Shown here: positions 42,736 through 52,676 of the stretch, in pieces | Position numbering within the stretch: position 1 is the first letter of the stretch | How the letters are laid out: every line of letters begins with the position of its first letter | Assembly: GCF_000786105.1 (NCBI RefSeq) | Contig: NZ_JTEV01000010.1 | Location: 124,001 to 188,000, forward strand | Direction of reading: 5' to 3' | DNA: 64,000 nucleotides | Source of the DNA: Bdellovibrio sp. ArHS | Lineage (GTDB): Bacteria > Bdellovibrionota > Bdellovibrionia > Bdellovibrionales > Bdellovibrionaceae | The notes under the pieces: model-generated | What the model saw: the letters and a program-made list of their open reading frames with translations, nothing else | Told to the model about the DNA's origin: nothing | Database searches by the model: none | Position numbers and translations under genes: made by a program

Positions 42736-43104
42736 GTGTTATCGCAACGTCTTTTCATTCTTTTTACGTCTTCAGCTCTTCTTCTTTCCGGCTGTGCCTC
42801 TGGAACCTTCAAGGCCCGTCAAGAGCAGCGTGAAAAGCTTGCCGCGAGCACTGGCATGTATTGTGAATTTGTCAGCGGTGATTTAAATCCGGATTTAGAC
42901 GTTGAATTGAGCATGCAGATGGCGCGTCGCTGTGATGCCAATCGCAGTTTCTCAATCACCAACTACAAAAACTCGTCTGATCATAACGGTGTGATTTATT
43001 GCTGTGCTTCGACAAAAAGGGGCGCTGTAACTTCCAAAAAGACCTCAACTCCGGCTCCAAAAACAGAAGTTGAAGATCCCAACGCGGAAGTGATTTCCGA
43101 ATAA
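42736..43104 (+). CDS. Small Cys-containing lipoprotein inside the dcw cluster
   Basis: No family recognised. The 122-aa product starts at GTG after AGGAGG and has a lipoprotein signal (LFILFTSSALLLSGC, Cys20). The mature part has Cys at GMYCEFV, ARRCDAN and IYCCAS, so disulfides in the periplasm are likely. It ends in a disordered Lys/Pro/Glu tail. Ser19-Gly-Cys context with Ala after Cys gives no inner-membrane retention Asp, so outer-membrane targeting is expected. Its place between murD and ftsW is unusual; a wall or division role is inference only. Confidence 0.75.
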   Translation: MLSQRLFILFTSSALLLSGCASGTFKARQEQREKLAASTGMYCEFVSGDLNPDLDVELSMQMARRCDANRSFSITNYKNSSDHNGVIYCCASTKRGAVTSKKTSTPAPKTEVEDPNAEVISE

Positions 43105-43190
43105 GCCGGGTCCAGCTTTTAAAACCTGAAATTGCAAGTCATAGACGATAAATTGGACTTCTGATTAACTAAAGGTCGGGAGTCCCATTT

Positions 43191-44333
43191 ATGTTGAGAT
43201 ATTTGTCTAGCAGCTTGTTTTTGGCCATCATCACACTTTTGGGTATTGGTCTTGTTCAGGTCTACTCTTCCAGTTTTATATTTGCGATCGAATCGTATGG
43301 TGACGGACTTTTCTTTTTCAAACGGCAACTGATATTTGCCTTGATCGCCTTCGCTGTTCTGATTGCCACTGTTCACATTCCATTTCGCTATATCGAAAAA
43401 TACGGATGGGCCTTCTGGTTGCTGGCGACTCTAGGGGTTCTAGCCACCTACGTTCCCGGTTTGGGTGTCCGTGTGGGCGGTGCTCTTCGCTGGATTCAGT
43501 TGCCCTTCGGGATTCGCTTTGAACCTGGTGAACTTTTGAAGATCTCTTTCAGTCTTCTTTTTGCAAGCCTTGTCGTCCGCCAGGAAAACTTTTTGGCACG
43601 TGTGAAGTGGCATTGGCTGGTCTTGTTCATGATCTTCCCTTTGGCTTTGCTTCTGAAACAGCCGGATTTTGGAACTTTCGCGATCATCATGATGGTGGGG
43701 GTAACACTGCTGTTCGCATTTGGCTTACAGTGGAAATACATCATCGCATCTTTTGCGGTTCTGATTCCCGCGTTTTACTTTCTGGTGATGTCTGTTCCAT
43801 ACCGACGAGCGCGCGTTTTGGCCTTTCTTGATCCTTGGTCAGATCCGGCTCAGAAGGGCTTTCAGGTGATTCAAAGTATGCTGAGCTTTCATTCCGGAGG
43901 TTTGACCGGAGCGGGATTGGGGCAGGGACAAGGAAAACTCTTCTTTTTACCAGAGGCGCACACGGATTTCACGATGGCAGTTCTTGGTGAAGAGATGGGG
44001 TTTATCGGGTTCGTCGCGATTTTGGCGTTGTATGGATTTGTGGTTTTCCGCGGAATCCAGATCGCGGTCAAAGCTGAGGAGCCTTTTAAAAGAGCGTTGG
44101 CTTTGGGTTTATCAGTGACTTTTGGATTGAGTGTCTTTATCAATGCGGGTGTGGTTATGGGACTTCTTCCGACGAAAGGTTTGACTCTTCCCTTCTTGAG
44201 TTACGGTGGAAGTTCTTTGGTTTCATTGTGCTTCATGTTTGGTCTGATCCTGAATATTGAAAATTCATTTGAGGAAGACAAATTTTCTCGTCGATTCGGA
44301 TCGCGCTGGACACATTCGAAAGCAAAAACGTAA
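43191..44333 (+). CDS. ftsW: Septal peptidoglycan glycosyltransferase FtsW
   Basis: FtsW (380 aa) is the SEDS-family polymerase that builds septal glycan strands from lipid II together with FtsI. About ten membrane helices are present. Motifs: PSLGVRVGG-like GLGVRVGGALRWIQLPFG, EPGELLKISF, LKQPDFGTFAIIM, GAGLGQGQGKLFFLPEAHTDFTMAVLGEEMGF (with the conserved Asp in HTDF) and LPFLSYGGSSLV. murG follows 11 nt downstream. Confidence 0.95.
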   Translation: MLRYLSSSLFLAIITLLGIGLVQVYSSSFIFAIESYGDGLFFFKRQLIFALIAFAVLIATVHIPFRYIEKYGWAFWLLATLGVLATYVPGLGVRVGGALRWIQLPFGIRFEPGELLKISFSLLFASLVVRQENFLARVKWHWLVLFMIFPLALLLKQPDFGTFAIIMMVGVTLLFAFGLQWKYIIASFAVLIPAFYFLVMSVPYRRARVLAFLDPWSDPAQKGFQVIQSMLSFHSGGLTGAGLGQGQGKLFFLPEAHTDFTMAVLGEEMGFIGFVAILALYGFVVFRGIQIAVKAEEPFKRALALGLSVTFGLSVFINAGVVMGLLPTKGLTLPFLSYGGSSLVSLCFMFGLILNIENSFEEDKFSRRFGSRWTHSKAKT

Positions 44334-44344
44334 GAGGACTTGAA

Positions 44345-45421
44345 ATGACTTCCAGTAAAAAAACGATTGTGATCGCGGGTGGTGGAACCGGAGGTCACAT
44401 TTATCCTGGGATCGCGATCGCGCGAGCCATTCAGAAATTGGACCCCAGTGTGGAAGTGCATTTTGTGGGGACTGCGACCGGACTAGAAACAAAGATTGTT
44501 CCGCGTGAAGGTTTTCCCCTGCACTTGATCGAATCCGGTAAATTAAATGTGAAAAGCCCGGTGCAGAAGTTTAAAACTCTTCTGAAGGTGCCAGTGGGTC
44601 TTTGGCAATCCGTGCGTTTGTTGGGACAGCTAAAACCCCTCTACGTGGTCGGGGTGGGGGGATATGCCTCCGGTCCTTTTGTGTTGGCGGCAAGTATTAT
44701 CGGTTTTAACACGGCTATTTGGGAACCCAATGCAATGCCGGGAATGGCCAATCGTCTGCTGGCGCGTTTTGTCGACAAGTGTTTTGTTGTGTTTAGCGAA
44801 GCGAAGAAATTTTTGAAAAGTGACAATGTCATTCAAGCGGGCATGCCCATCCGCGAGGAAATCGAAAATGCGCAACGAGACAAGCGCGAAGATGAGAACT
44901 TTCATCTTCTTTCTTTCGGTGGAAGCCAAGGGGCTCGTGCCATAAATAATTGTTTAAGCGATGCGATTCTGGCAGGGGGCGAGTGGGTGCACAATTTGTC
45001 TGTCGTTCATCAATTAGGCTCGTTAGATTTCAAAAATATTTCGGAAAAATATAAAACGGCCCCTTGTCATGTTGAACCGCAGGAGTTCATCTATGACATG
45101 CCAAAATACTATCGTTGGGCTGACATCATCGTCAGTCGTGGCGGTGCCAGTTCTATTGCGGAAGCAGCGGCCTTCGGGATTATTCCAATCATAATTCCTT
45201 TGCCGGCTGCCGATAACCATCAGCAAAAGAATGCTGAAAGTCTTGTGTCGAAAAATGCCGGACGCATGATCTTGCAAAAAGATTTAACTCCCGAAAGATT
45301 GATTTCAGAAGTTCAATCTTTAAGAAACGATAAAGCTTTGCGTGAACAGATGGTTCAGAATATAAAGAACTTCTACATCCCTCAAGCGGCGACCACCATC
45401 GCAAAGGAAATCTTGCAATGA
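44345..45421 (+). CDS. murG: UDP-GlcNAc:lipid I GlcNAc transferase
   Basis: MurG (358 aa) adds GlcNAc to lipid I, making lipid II on the cytoplasmic face. Motifs: IAGGGTGGHIYPGIAIA, GVGGYASGPFVLAA, EPNAMPGMANRLLA, FGGSQGARAIN and ADIIVSRGGASSIAEAAAFG with PLPAADNHQQKNAE. GAGGACTTGAA precedes the ATG. The stop overlaps the murC start (ATGA), so the two are translationally coupled. Confidence 0.97.
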   Translation: MTSSKKTIVIAGGGTGGHIYPGIAIARAIQKLDPSVEVHFVGTATGLETKIVPREGFPLHLIESGKLNVKSPVQKFKTLLKVPVGLWQSVRLLGQLKPLYVVGVGGYASGPFVLAASIIGFNTAIWEPNAMPGMANRLLARFVDKCFVVFSEAKKFLKSDNVIQAGMPIREEIENAQRDKREDENFHLLSFGGSQGARAINNCLSDAILAGGEWVHNLSVVHQLGSLDFKNISEKYKTAPCHVEPQEFIYDMPKYYRWADIIVSRGGASSIAEAAAFGIIPIIIPLPAADNHQQKNAESLVSKNAGRMILQKDLTPERLISEVQSLRNDKALREQMVQNIKNFYIPQAATTIAKEILQ

Positions 45422-46779
45422 AGTTACAACAAGCCAAATTTCATTTTGTCGGTATCGGGGGCATCGGTATGTGCGGGCTCGCAGAGCTTCTGTATAATAT
45501 CGGCGCAAAAGTTTCTGGCAGCGACATCGCTGACAACACCAACACGGAACGCCTTCGTGAAATCGGAGTGAAAGTCTTTAAAGGTCATCAGGCTTCAAAT
45601 GTCGGTGACGCCGATGTCGTGGTTTATTCCAGCGCTATTCAGTACGGAAACCCCGAAATTTCCGAAGCAAGGGCGCGGCAGATACCCTTGATTCCTCGGG
45701 CCGAAGCGTTGGCGGAAATCATGCGATTGAAACGTGGTGTTGCGGTTGCGGGAACTCACGGTAAGACGACCACCACCTCCATGACTTCAGCGATCTTTTT
45801 GGAAGCCAATATGAGTCCGACAATTGTCGTCGGCGGCCGCTTTGAGCTGATCAAGTCCACCGCCATGTTAGGTTCCGGAGAGTGGCTGGTTGCGGAGGCC
45901 GACGAATCGGACGGAAGTTTTCAAAAACTTTCCCCCGAGATTGCGATCATTACGAACGTCGACTCGGACCACTTGGACCATTATAAAACTTTTGAAAACT
46001 TGCAAAAAAGTTTCTATGACTTCGCCTTGAAAGTTCCTTTTTATGGAAAAGTCATCGCCTGTGGCGATGATCCGGTGATTCGCCAAATTTTCGAAAACTT
46101 TCCGAAGCGCATTTTATTTTACGGCTTTGATGAAAAGAACGATCTTGTGCTTTCGGGACAGCAAGGCAACTATTCCTTGTATCGCGGCGATCGTCTTTTG
46201 GGCACTCGTCACCTGGTGGGTGAATTCAGTCTTAAAGTTCCCGGTCGTCATAACGCCTTGAATGCCACTGCGGGAATTTGCGCCGGTCTTGCCGCCGGAA
46301 TTCCCTTTGCGACTTGCGCGAAAGGGTTGCAGCGTTTTGAAGGTGTCGATCGTCGTTTCCACTTCAAAGGTGAAAAACGCGGCATCAAAATTTACGATGA
46401 TTACGGCCATCACCCCACCGAAGTGCGCGCGGTTTTGCAGGCCTTCCGAGAAAAATATCCGGGGCAGCGCCTGGTGGTTTTCTTTCAGCCGCATCGTTAT
46501 TCACGCACACAGCATTGCTGGCATGATTTTACGACGGCGTTTAAAGAGGCGGACGCGGTTCTTCTTGCCGATATTTATCCTGCCGGTGAAGCGCCAATTC
46601 CAGGTATCAGCAGTGAAAAGTTAGCTTTGGATATGAAGCATGCCAACGCGTCTTATTTCCTTCGCGATGACAAAGCGACGCAAAAAGTGTTGGGCCTTTT
46701 GAAAGAGGGCGACGTCTTTGTCACGTTGGGTGCCGGGGATGGATGGAAACTTGGACTGGATGTTTTGAACCAGCTGTAA
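45418..46779 (+). CDS. murC: UDP-MurNAc:L-alanine ligase
   Basis: MurC (453 aa) adds the first amino acid of the stem peptide. Motifs: FVGIGGIGMCGLAELL, SGSDIADN, VAGTHGKTTTTSMT (P-loop), EADESDGSFQKLSP, ITNVDSDHLDHY, GVDRRFHFKG, YDDYGHHPTEVRA and FQPHRYSRT. In many species murB or ddl and then ftsQ follow directly. Here a terminator follows, then two chemoreceptor genes in the opposite direction. Confidence 0.97.
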   Translation: MKLQQAKFHFVGIGGIGMCGLAELLYNIGAKVSGSDIADNTNTERLREIGVKVFKGHQASNVGDADVVVYSSAIQYGNPEISEARARQIPLIPRAEALAEIMRLKRGVAVAGTHGKTTTTSMTSAIFLEANMSPTIVVGGRFELIKSTAMLGSGEWLVAEADESDGSFQKLSPEIAIITNVDSDHLDHYKTFENLQKSFYDFALKVPFYGKVIACGDDPVIRQIFENFPKRILFYGFDEKNDLVLSGQQGNYSLYRGDRLLGTRHLVGEFSLKVPGRHNALNATAGICAGLAAGIPFATCAKGLQRFEGVDRRFHFKGEKRGIKIYDDYGHHPTEVRAVLQAFREKYPGQRLVVFFQPHRYSRTQHCWHDFTTAFKEADAVLLADIYPAGEAPIPGISSEKLALDMKHANASYFLRDDKATQKVLGLLKEGDVFVTLGAGDGWKLGLDVLNQL

Positions 46780-46816
46780 AATCAGTTCAGGAAGTGTTTA
46801 AAGCCTGGGACCTTTA

Positions 46817-46857
46817 AAGAGGGGCGTCTGACGAAGAACGCCCCTTTTTTTATTTTT
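46817..46857. terminator. Intrinsic terminator between murC and the first chemoreceptor gene
   Basis: GGGGCGT-CTGACGAAGA-ACGCCCC followed by T7-A-T5. It ends the mraY-murC block. Its T-run reaches the stop of the convergent chemoreceptor gene, and the A-run on the other side (AAAG) is too short to be sure of minus-strand function. Confidence 0.82.
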
Positions 46858-48505
46858 ACGAAGCATCATTCATGGGCAGTAAGTCTTCGTGCTTTTGAGA
46901 AGGCGCCGCCGATTTGCTGGAAACACCTGGTTTTCGTGCGGAGCTTCTTTTGGGCAAAGAGTCAGAAAACTCCCTATCTTTTTTGATTTTTCCCTCTATG
47001 ATTTGTGTCAACTCTTGAACCATTGCGTGCATCTGTTGCGACCTTGCGGAAAGCATTTCTGCATTGGTGGCGCATTGGCCAGCGGCGGAAGCATTTCTCT
47101 GTGTGACACGATCCAAGTCATTGATGGACATGTTGATGGAGGCGACCCCTTGAGCTTGCTCGGTGCTCGCTGTTGAGATTTCAATATTTACCGATGTCAG
47201 TTTTTCAATCTGTTGAACGATCTCATTAAGCATAGAACCACTGGCCTGAACGACTTCGTGGCCATTTTCTATTTTTTCTACGCTTTCGCGTATAAGGTCC
47301 GAAATCTCTTTTGCAGAAGTGGCACTTCGCTGCGCTAGAGCCCGAACTGCATCGGCAACTACAGCGAAGCCTTTGCCTTGTTCTCCGGCTCGGGCGGCTT
47401 CAACGGCAGCATTTAGAGCCAGAAGATTTGTTTGGAATGCAATGTCGTCAATCACCGTGATGATCTCTTCAATTTTCTTGGAACTCTTTGCGATTTCTCC
47501 CATGGAAAAGATTAACTTTTCCACTTCGTCTTTACCCGCGCGTGCTTTAGTCTGCGCATCTTCGGCCAGAGTTTTTGCCTCTTTGGTGTGTTCTGCATTC
47601 AGTCGGATCATGCTGGACATTTCTTCGGTGGCCGAGGTCGTTTGCTCGATAGAAGCTGCGGCCGTAGACGCGGCGGCGCTCAAATCTTGCGAGGACTCGG
47701 TGATTTCATGGCTGGCCTTGGCGACGCCCGTGCCGGCTTCCTGAAGTTTTTCAGCAAGACCGGAAAGAGCTTTTAGGGGTTTGTTGAGCATGAGGAAAGA
47801 AATTAGAAGAGCGAGGAATGACAGGCCAGACGACCAACCCACAATGTACCACGTCGCACTGGTCGCTGCGGCCGTAATCTGAGCTTTGCTGGAGGTGACG
47901 GCGAAGCCACCGTGCAGTTTTCCATCAGACCAATTTTCCATGGGGTACCCCAGAATGTCTTTGCCGTTCTTCCAAGGTGAATTGGCAGGGTCCCCATGGC
48001 AGTTCATGCATCCTTGCGCCTCGCTCAGACGGACGGGGCGGTAAACCGTAATGTTGTCTTCGGTCACCGAAGAAATTTCTTTGAGATTGGGATCGGCGGC
48101 GAATTTTTTTAAAACGTCCGATTCTTCGGCTGTCACTTCATTTTTTTCGTTGCGAGGCTCATCGGAAAATACGCGAAAAGTATAACCTTCCTCTGCGGCG
48201 CCTTCCGCGCCCACCTGCATCGCCGCGAAGATAGGAACTTGCTTCAAGATTTTAGTTTTGGCTTCTTTGGAAAGATGACCATCCGGATGTGTCTTCAGAG
48301 CATCTTCGATGCTGTTGTCTAAGCCCCCCTGAGAGGCAATATACGATCGAACGGATTCCAATCGTGATAGAATGGCGCGAGATTTTTCGACGAGCTGTGT
48401 TTCACCCTGTTTAGAGATGCGGGATGTAGATACCAGTACGGCGGCGGTAGTGCAGATGATACAGGCCAAAAGAATACTCATCATTACCTTGATGTTGAAC
48501 TTCAT
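46856..48505 (-). CDS. Methyl-accepting chemotaxis protein with CxxCH haem-type sensor domain
   Basis: A 549-aa chemoreceptor. Helix 1 ([19 protein letters not shown]) is followed by a periplasmic domain of about 180 residues of the Tll0287-like/DUF3365 type. It includes [19 protein letters not shown], where Cys166-x-x-Cys169-His170 is a c-type haem attachment motif, then [12 protein letters not shown] and GGFAVTSS. Helix 2 (about 214-238) and a signalling hairpin ([27 protein letters not shown] split around residue 365) follow. Haem sensors of this kind detect redox state or gases. It is a paralogue of the next chemoreceptor gene, in tandem. The Ser/Lys-rich tail has no obvious pentapeptide for CheR. 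Confidence 0.9.
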   Translation of the reverse strand: MKFNIKVMMSILLACIICTTAAVLVSTSRISKQGETQLVEKSRAILSRLESVRSYIASQGGLDNSIEDALKTHPDGHLSKEAKTKILKQVPIFAAMQVGAEGAAEEGYTFRVFSDEPRNEKNEVTAEESDVLKKFAADPNLKEISSVTEDNITVYRPVRLSEAQGCMNCHGDPANSPWKNGKDILGYPMENWSDGKLHGGFAVTSSKAQITAAATSATWYIVGWSSGLSFLALLISFLMLNKPLKALSGLAEKLQEAGTGVAKASHEITESSQDLSAAASTAAASIEQTTSATEEMSSMIRLNAEHTKEAKTLAEDAQTKARAGKDEVEKLIFSMGEIAKSSKKIEEIITVIDDIAFQTNLLALNAAVEAARAGEQGKGFAVVADAVRALAQRSATSAKEISDLIRESVEKIENGHEVVQASGSMLNEIVQQIEKLTSVNIEISTASTEQAQGVASINMSINDLDRVTQRNASAAGQCATNAEMLSARSQQMHAMVQELTQIIEGKIKKDREFSDSLPKRSSARKPGVSSKSAAPSQKHEDLLPMNDAS

Positions 48506-48674
48506 GAAACGCTCCTTAGAAAAGTTCTCGATGAGCTATCTATCGAACAGGCGTTCGGAAATCATGAGTTACAAATTTGCGACGGGTTTAAAGAAAGTTC
48601 GCCCCGCTTGCGGGACTTAAGTTTTGTTCTTTGATTTTATTGTGCGATTAAATTAATTTAAGGCGATTTTATGT

Positions 48675-48716
48675 AAAAACAAACACGAGTTTGATAGTAA
48701 ACTCGTGTTTGATTAT
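48675..48716 (-). terminator. Intrinsic terminator after the second chemoreceptor gene
   Basis: A long perfect stem (CAAACACGAGTTT and AAACTCGTGTTTG, 13 bp) with a six-base loop, followed on the minus strand by TTTTTAC. It separates the two tandem chemoreceptor genes, so each probably has its own promoter. Confidence 0.85.
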
Positions 48717-48742
48717 TTCAAAAAAATAACGATGGGAATTAT

Positions 48743-50272
48743 TTAGGCGGCGGTTTTGCCGGTAATAATCTGATTAAGATTTTTAACGGCATCGTTCATA
48801 ACCACGGACTGATTGGCCAATTCTTCTGAGGCGGCTGCACACTCTTGAGCTGCGGCGGCATTGGCCTGGGTAATTTTGTCCATTTCGTTCAGAGCTTTGT
48901 TAATTTGTGTGATCCCTTGTTCTTGTTCTCCGCTGGCCGAAGAAATTTCCTCATTCAACGAAGACAGGGACGCAATACTATTTACAATATCTTTTAAGGA
49001 CGCTTCACTTGATAGAACGACCGTGTGCCCTTTTTCAATATTATTCACACTTTCATTGATCAGTGACGAGATTTCCTTAGCGGATGTGGCGCTTCGTTGT
49101 GCCAGACTGCGAACAGCTTCTGCGACAACGGCAAAACCTTTTCCGTGGTCCCCGGCGCGGGCCGCTTCGACTGAGGCATTCAGTGCTAAAAGGTTTGTCT
49201 GAAAAGCGATATCATCGATAACCGTGATAATCTCTTCAATCTTTTTTGAGCTCGTGGTGATTTCGTTCATTGAAACGGTGAGTTTGCGGACCTCTTCTTC
49301 CCCCACGCGGGCCTTTTCCTGAACCTGATAGGCGAGATCGCGCGCCTTGCTGGCGTGTCCTGTGTTCATCTTCACCATGCTGGAAACTTGCTCGGTGGAG
49401 GCGGACGTTTCCTCAATTGAGGCCGCCGCTTTCACTGCGGAACTGCTTAAGTTTTGACTGGAGTCCCTGATTTCTCTGCCGGCGCTGGAAACCTGTGTTC
49501 CTGCGACTGTCAAAGTTTCAATAGACTGTAAAAGTGCTTGCAGCGGTTTGCGCACCACTAGGATGGAGATACCCAAGATCATAACAGTGATTAAAAGAGC
49601 CCAGGCTAAAATGGAAAGTGTTGAATTGGTTGCGGCCGCGGCGACCTGATCTGTAGAGGATGTCACGGCAAAAACCCCGTGAAGTTTTCCGTCTTTCCAA
49701 TTTTCCATAGGATAACCCAAGATGTCCTTGCCATTTTTCCAAGGGCTGGTTGCCGGATCGCCGTGACACAGCAGACATCCCTGAGCTTCAGAAAGACGAA
49801 CAGGGCGATAGACGACCACAGAGTGCTCGTTCGCCTCGACGATTTCTTTTAAGTTCGTATCAGATTCGAATCTTTTAAGAATTTCTGCCTCACTCGCTGT
49901 CGCCTTGTTTTTTTCACGGCGAGGGTTCTGTGAAAAGACGCGAAATTTGTAGCCATCCGCTTCGGCATTTTCGAAGCCGACAACGATAGACGCAAAGATC
50001 GGCACCTTGCGCAGAAGAGTTTGCCGTTCTTCATCGGGAAGTTTTCCATCAGGATATTTTTCGACCGCGTGTCTGAAATCCTTTTCTAGCTTTCCTTGAG
50101 TGGCAATGTAGCTACGAATGGCTTCTAGGCGGGATAATATCGCCTGGGATTTTTCGACAAGCTGTTCTCGTCCCTGGGTGTGAACCTTCGATGAAGAGAT
50201 TGCTACAGCAGCCAGCGTGCAGATAACGCACGATAAGCCCACATTGATAATGATCTTTGTTCCCAATCTCAT
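48743..50272 (-). CDS. Methyl-accepting chemotaxis protein with CxxCH haem-type sensor domain (paralogue)
   Basis: A 509-aa chemoreceptor with the same layout as its neighbour: helix 1 ([20 protein letters not shown]), a periplasmic Tll0287/DUF3365-like domain with [14 protein letters not shown] (Cys166, Cys169, His170 at the same positions), [12 protein letters not shown], helix 2 ([22 protein letters not shown]) and a signalling hairpin with [19 protein letters not shown]. The sensor domains are very similar while the adaptor halves differ more, pointing to duplication followed by divergence in the cytoplasmic part. It diverges from ftsQ. Confidence 0.9.
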   Translation of the reverse strand: MRLGTKIIINVGLSCVICTLAAVAISSSKVHTQGREQLVEKSQAILSRLEAIRSYIATQGKLEKDFRHAVEKYPDGKLPDEERQTLLRKVPIFASIVVGFENAEADGYKFRVFSQNPRREKNKATASEAEILKRFESDTNLKEIVEANEHSVVVYRPVRLSEAQGCLLCHGDPATSPWKNGKDILGYPMENWKDGKLHGVFAVTSSTDQVAAAATNSTLSILAWALLITVMILGISILVVRKPLQALLQSIETLTVAGTQVSSAGREIRDSSQNLSSSAVKAAASIEETSASTEQVSSMVKMNTGHASKARDLAYQVQEKARVGEEEVRKLTVSMNEITTSSKKIEEIITVIDDIAFQTNLLALNASVEAARAGDHGKGFAVVAEAVRSLAQRSATSAKEISSLINESVNNIEKGHTVVLSSEASLKDIVNSIASLSSLNEEISSASGEQEQGITQINKALNEMDKITQANAAAAQECAAASEELANQSVVMNDAVKNLNQIITGKTAA

Positions 50273-50505
50273 GATTTCTCCTTGGTAATGTTTCTATCGG
50301 AGGTTGGGTTTATAAACAAAATACTAAGGAACTCACATTTGCACTTATTTTTATTGATCCCGTGGCTCTCGTGTCGACGGGAGCATGAGACCTAGGTCGT
50401 GCTTCACGCTCACATCTGTTTGCAGGAGCGATTATTCACTACTAAGTGAATCGGTGTCTTGTTACTCTAGAATCTACGACAGCAAAGGGTTTGCTCGGAG
50501 AATTT

Positions 50506-51252
50506 GTGAAGAAGCTCGTTTTACAACTCATCTTTGGATTCATCATTTTACCTATAGCTTTGGCGGGCTCACTTTATTATCTGAATCAGAGCGGTTTTTT
50601 TAATATCACCAAAATTGAAGTCATTCTTGAAAACCCACCGGTCGGGCAAGAGCAGTTTTTGAAGCCGCATGTGGATCATCTTGAGGCGGAGCTTGCGAAA
50701 TACAAAGGGATCTCTCTTTGGAGTATCAAACTTAAAAAAATCTCCCGTGAAGTTTCGTCATTGAACTGGGTGGAGCAACTGAACATCAAACGCAGTTGGC
50801 CTGCGACTTTGGCGGTGCGAGTTCGACCTTATGAGGTTAAGCTTTTATATATGAGTAAAGGTGGAAAGCTTCTTCCTATTATTAGGGATGGAAGTTTTTT
50901 AGATGCGGTCGAAACAAAACAAGCCCCCGATGTCGCTCTTCTTGATGGTGAAAATTTTCAGAAACAAAGTGAGCTTCGAAAAAAAGCCGTGGACGTGATT
51001 GAACAAATTCCTGCTGAAGGATCGTTCAGCAAAAAAACGATTTCTGAAATTCGCCACGACACCAAAGAAGGTTTTTGGATGACGATGATAAAGACCGGAA
51101 TTCAAGTGAAGATGGGCGAAGAGCAGGTTTCACTGAAGGCCGCACGAGTTTCACAAGTCGTCGACTATCTCGAGTCTCGCCAATTTGACGCGCGCGTCAT
51201 AGATGCGAATCTGTCTAAGAAAGTCCTTGTCAGGTTGCGTAAGGATCCCTAA
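50506..51252 (+). CDS. ftsQ: Cell-division protein FtsQ
   Basis: A protein of about 248 aa: short cytoplasmic part, one helix (LQLIFGFIILPIALAGSLYYL), a POTRA domain (GFFNITKIEVILENPPVGQEQFLKPH, LWSIKLKKISREVSSLNWVEQLNIKRSWPATLAVRVRPYEV) and a C-terminal beta domain ending in DARVIDANLSKKVLVRL. FtsQ links the FtsB-FtsL pair to the divisome. GTG 50506 with CGGAG five nt upstream fits best. A GTG at 50446 is also in frame but lacks a ribosome site. The 233-nt gap before it holds a perfect GACCTAGGTC palindrome (50389-50398) and should contain the ftsQAZ promoter. Confidence 0.88.
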   Translation: MKKLVLQLIFGFIILPIALAGSLYYLNQSGFFNITKIEVILENPPVGQEQFLKPHVDHLEAELAKYKGISLWSIKLKKISREVSSLNWVEQLNIKRSWPATLAVRVRPYEVKLLYMSKGGKLLPIIRDGSFLDAVETKQAPDVALLDGENFQKQSELRKKAVDVIEQIPAEGSFSKKTISEIRHDTKEGFWMTMIKTGIQVKMGEEQVSLKAARVSQVVDYLESRQFDARVIDANLSKKVLVRLRKDP

Positions 51253-51366
51253 GCTTAAGTCTGGAGGACCGATCAAAGTCGGGTCACAACCGCTTTGAAA
51301 ACCCTTTGAAATGATTTTATTGGGTGGTTCTACAACATTAGATTAAGCATCCGTGAGGACTTAAGG

Positions 51367-52620
51367 ATGAGTACATCAAAACCGAAAGCACCGGTATTGG
51401 CTGGTTTGGACATTGGGTCTACCAAAGTCTCTTTTGTAATCGGCACAGTCAATTCCGATGGAAAAATCGAAGTCGCTGGCGTAGGAACGGCTCCCAATAC
51501 GGGCATCCGCCAAGGCGTTGTAGTCAATATCGAGGCTACAACTGAATCCATTAAAAAAGCTAAAGAAGAAGCAGAATTAATGTCTGGTTATTCCGTCTCT
51601 GACGTCTGGGTTGGAGTGGCGGGAACACACATTTCCTCTTTTGATTCAAAGGGCATGGTCGCCATTAAAAATCGTGAAGTGACACCTTCTGAAATTGACC
51701 GCGTGATCGAAGCTGCAAAAGCTGTGGCGGTTCCTGCGGATCGCACAGTTCTGCATATTCTGCCAAGGGAGTTTAAGGTCGATGGTCAGGACGGAATCAC
51801 AGATCCCGTTGGTATGTCGGGCATTCGCTTAGAAGCCAATGTACACATCGTGACCGGCAGCCAAAGTGCGATCAACAACTCTGTTAAATGCGTAGAAAAA
51901 GCCGGCCTTAAAATTTCCGGTTTGGTTCTAGGACAATTGGCGTCAGCAACGGCGGTTATTTCCAATGATGAAAAGAATCTGGGCGTGTGTGTTGTCGACA
52001 TGGGCGGCGGCGCTTGCAACGCTTTGTATTTCGTCAATGGCAGTGTGGCGCACTCATCGACAATTCCGGTGGGTGGTCAGCACTTTACGCATGACGTGGC
52101 TGTAGGACTTCGCACTCCTCAGTTTGCGGCAGAAGTTTTGAAGAAGAAGCATGGTTGTGCCATGGCTTCTATGGTTAATGAAAACGAGACTATCGAAGTC
52201 GAAGGTGTCGGCGGAAGAAAATCCCGCGTGATTCCTCGCAAAGATCTGGCGGACGTGATTGAGGCAAGAGCAGAGGAAACTTTGAACTTGATCGCCAATG
52301 ACCTTCGTATGAGCGGTTTGATGCCGATGTTGGGTTCAGGAATTGTCCTAACTGGCGGCGCAAGTCAGCTTGATGGTTTGATTGAGATGGGAGAGTTTAT
52401 TTTTGATATTCCAGTTCGCCGGGGAACTCCTCAGCAAATTGGTGGACTGACTGACGTTGTGAAATCTGGAGAGTTCGCAGCGGCAGTGGGTTTGTTGTTG
52501 TACGGTTTGTCGCAAAGAAAAGATTTGCAAGCCGGTCATCAACAACAGGAAGTGAATATCGGCGAGTCACTCGACGGTATCACAAAGAAGATCAAAGATT
52601 TTTTTGGACAGATTTTTTAA
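51367..52620 (+). CDS. ftsA: Cell-division protein FtsA
   Basis: FtsA (417 aa) is the actin-like ATPase that tethers FtsZ to the membrane. Motifs: AGLDIGSTKVSFVIGTV (phosphate 1), CVVDMGGGACNALYF (phosphate 2), LTGGASQLDGLIEMGE (adenosine motif), and a C-terminal amphipathic end (DGITKKIKDFFGQIF) that should insert into the membrane. The region VEKAGLKISGLVLGQLASATAV fits the 1C/2A parts. It lies 114 nt after ftsQ and 56 nt before ftsZ. Confidence 0.97.
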   Translation: MSTSKPKAPVLAGLDIGSTKVSFVIGTVNSDGKIEVAGVGTAPNTGIRQGVVVNIEATTESIKKAKEEAELMSGYSVSDVWVGVAGTHISSFDSKGMVAIKNREVTPSEIDRVIEAAKAVAVPADRTVLHILPREFKVDGQDGITDPVGMSGIRLEANVHIVTGSQSAINNSVKCVEKAGLKISGLVLGQLASATAVISNDEKNLGVCVVDMGGGACNALYFVNGSVAHSSTIPVGGQHFTHDVAVGLRTPQFAAEVLKKKHGCAMASMVNENETIEVEGVGGRKSRVIPRKDLADVIEARAEETLNLIANDLRMSGLMPMLGSGIVLTGGASQLDGLIEMGEFIFDIPVRRGTPQQIGGLTDVVKSGEFAAAVGLLLYGLSQRKDLQAGHQQQEVNIGESLDGITKKIKDFFGQIF

Positions 52621-52676
52621 ATTTTACGGGCATCACCGCTGTAGCCTGGGCGGGCGGTTGAAAAGGGGAGGGTCGA

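Noticed and set aside
48505-48560. Possible FliA (sigma-28) promoters before both chemoreceptor genes, based on CGATAGA about 30-50 nt upstream of each start
   Set aside because: The -10-like CCGATAG/TCGATAG is present, but no TAAA box lies 15 nt upstream in either case, so the promoter call is not supported.
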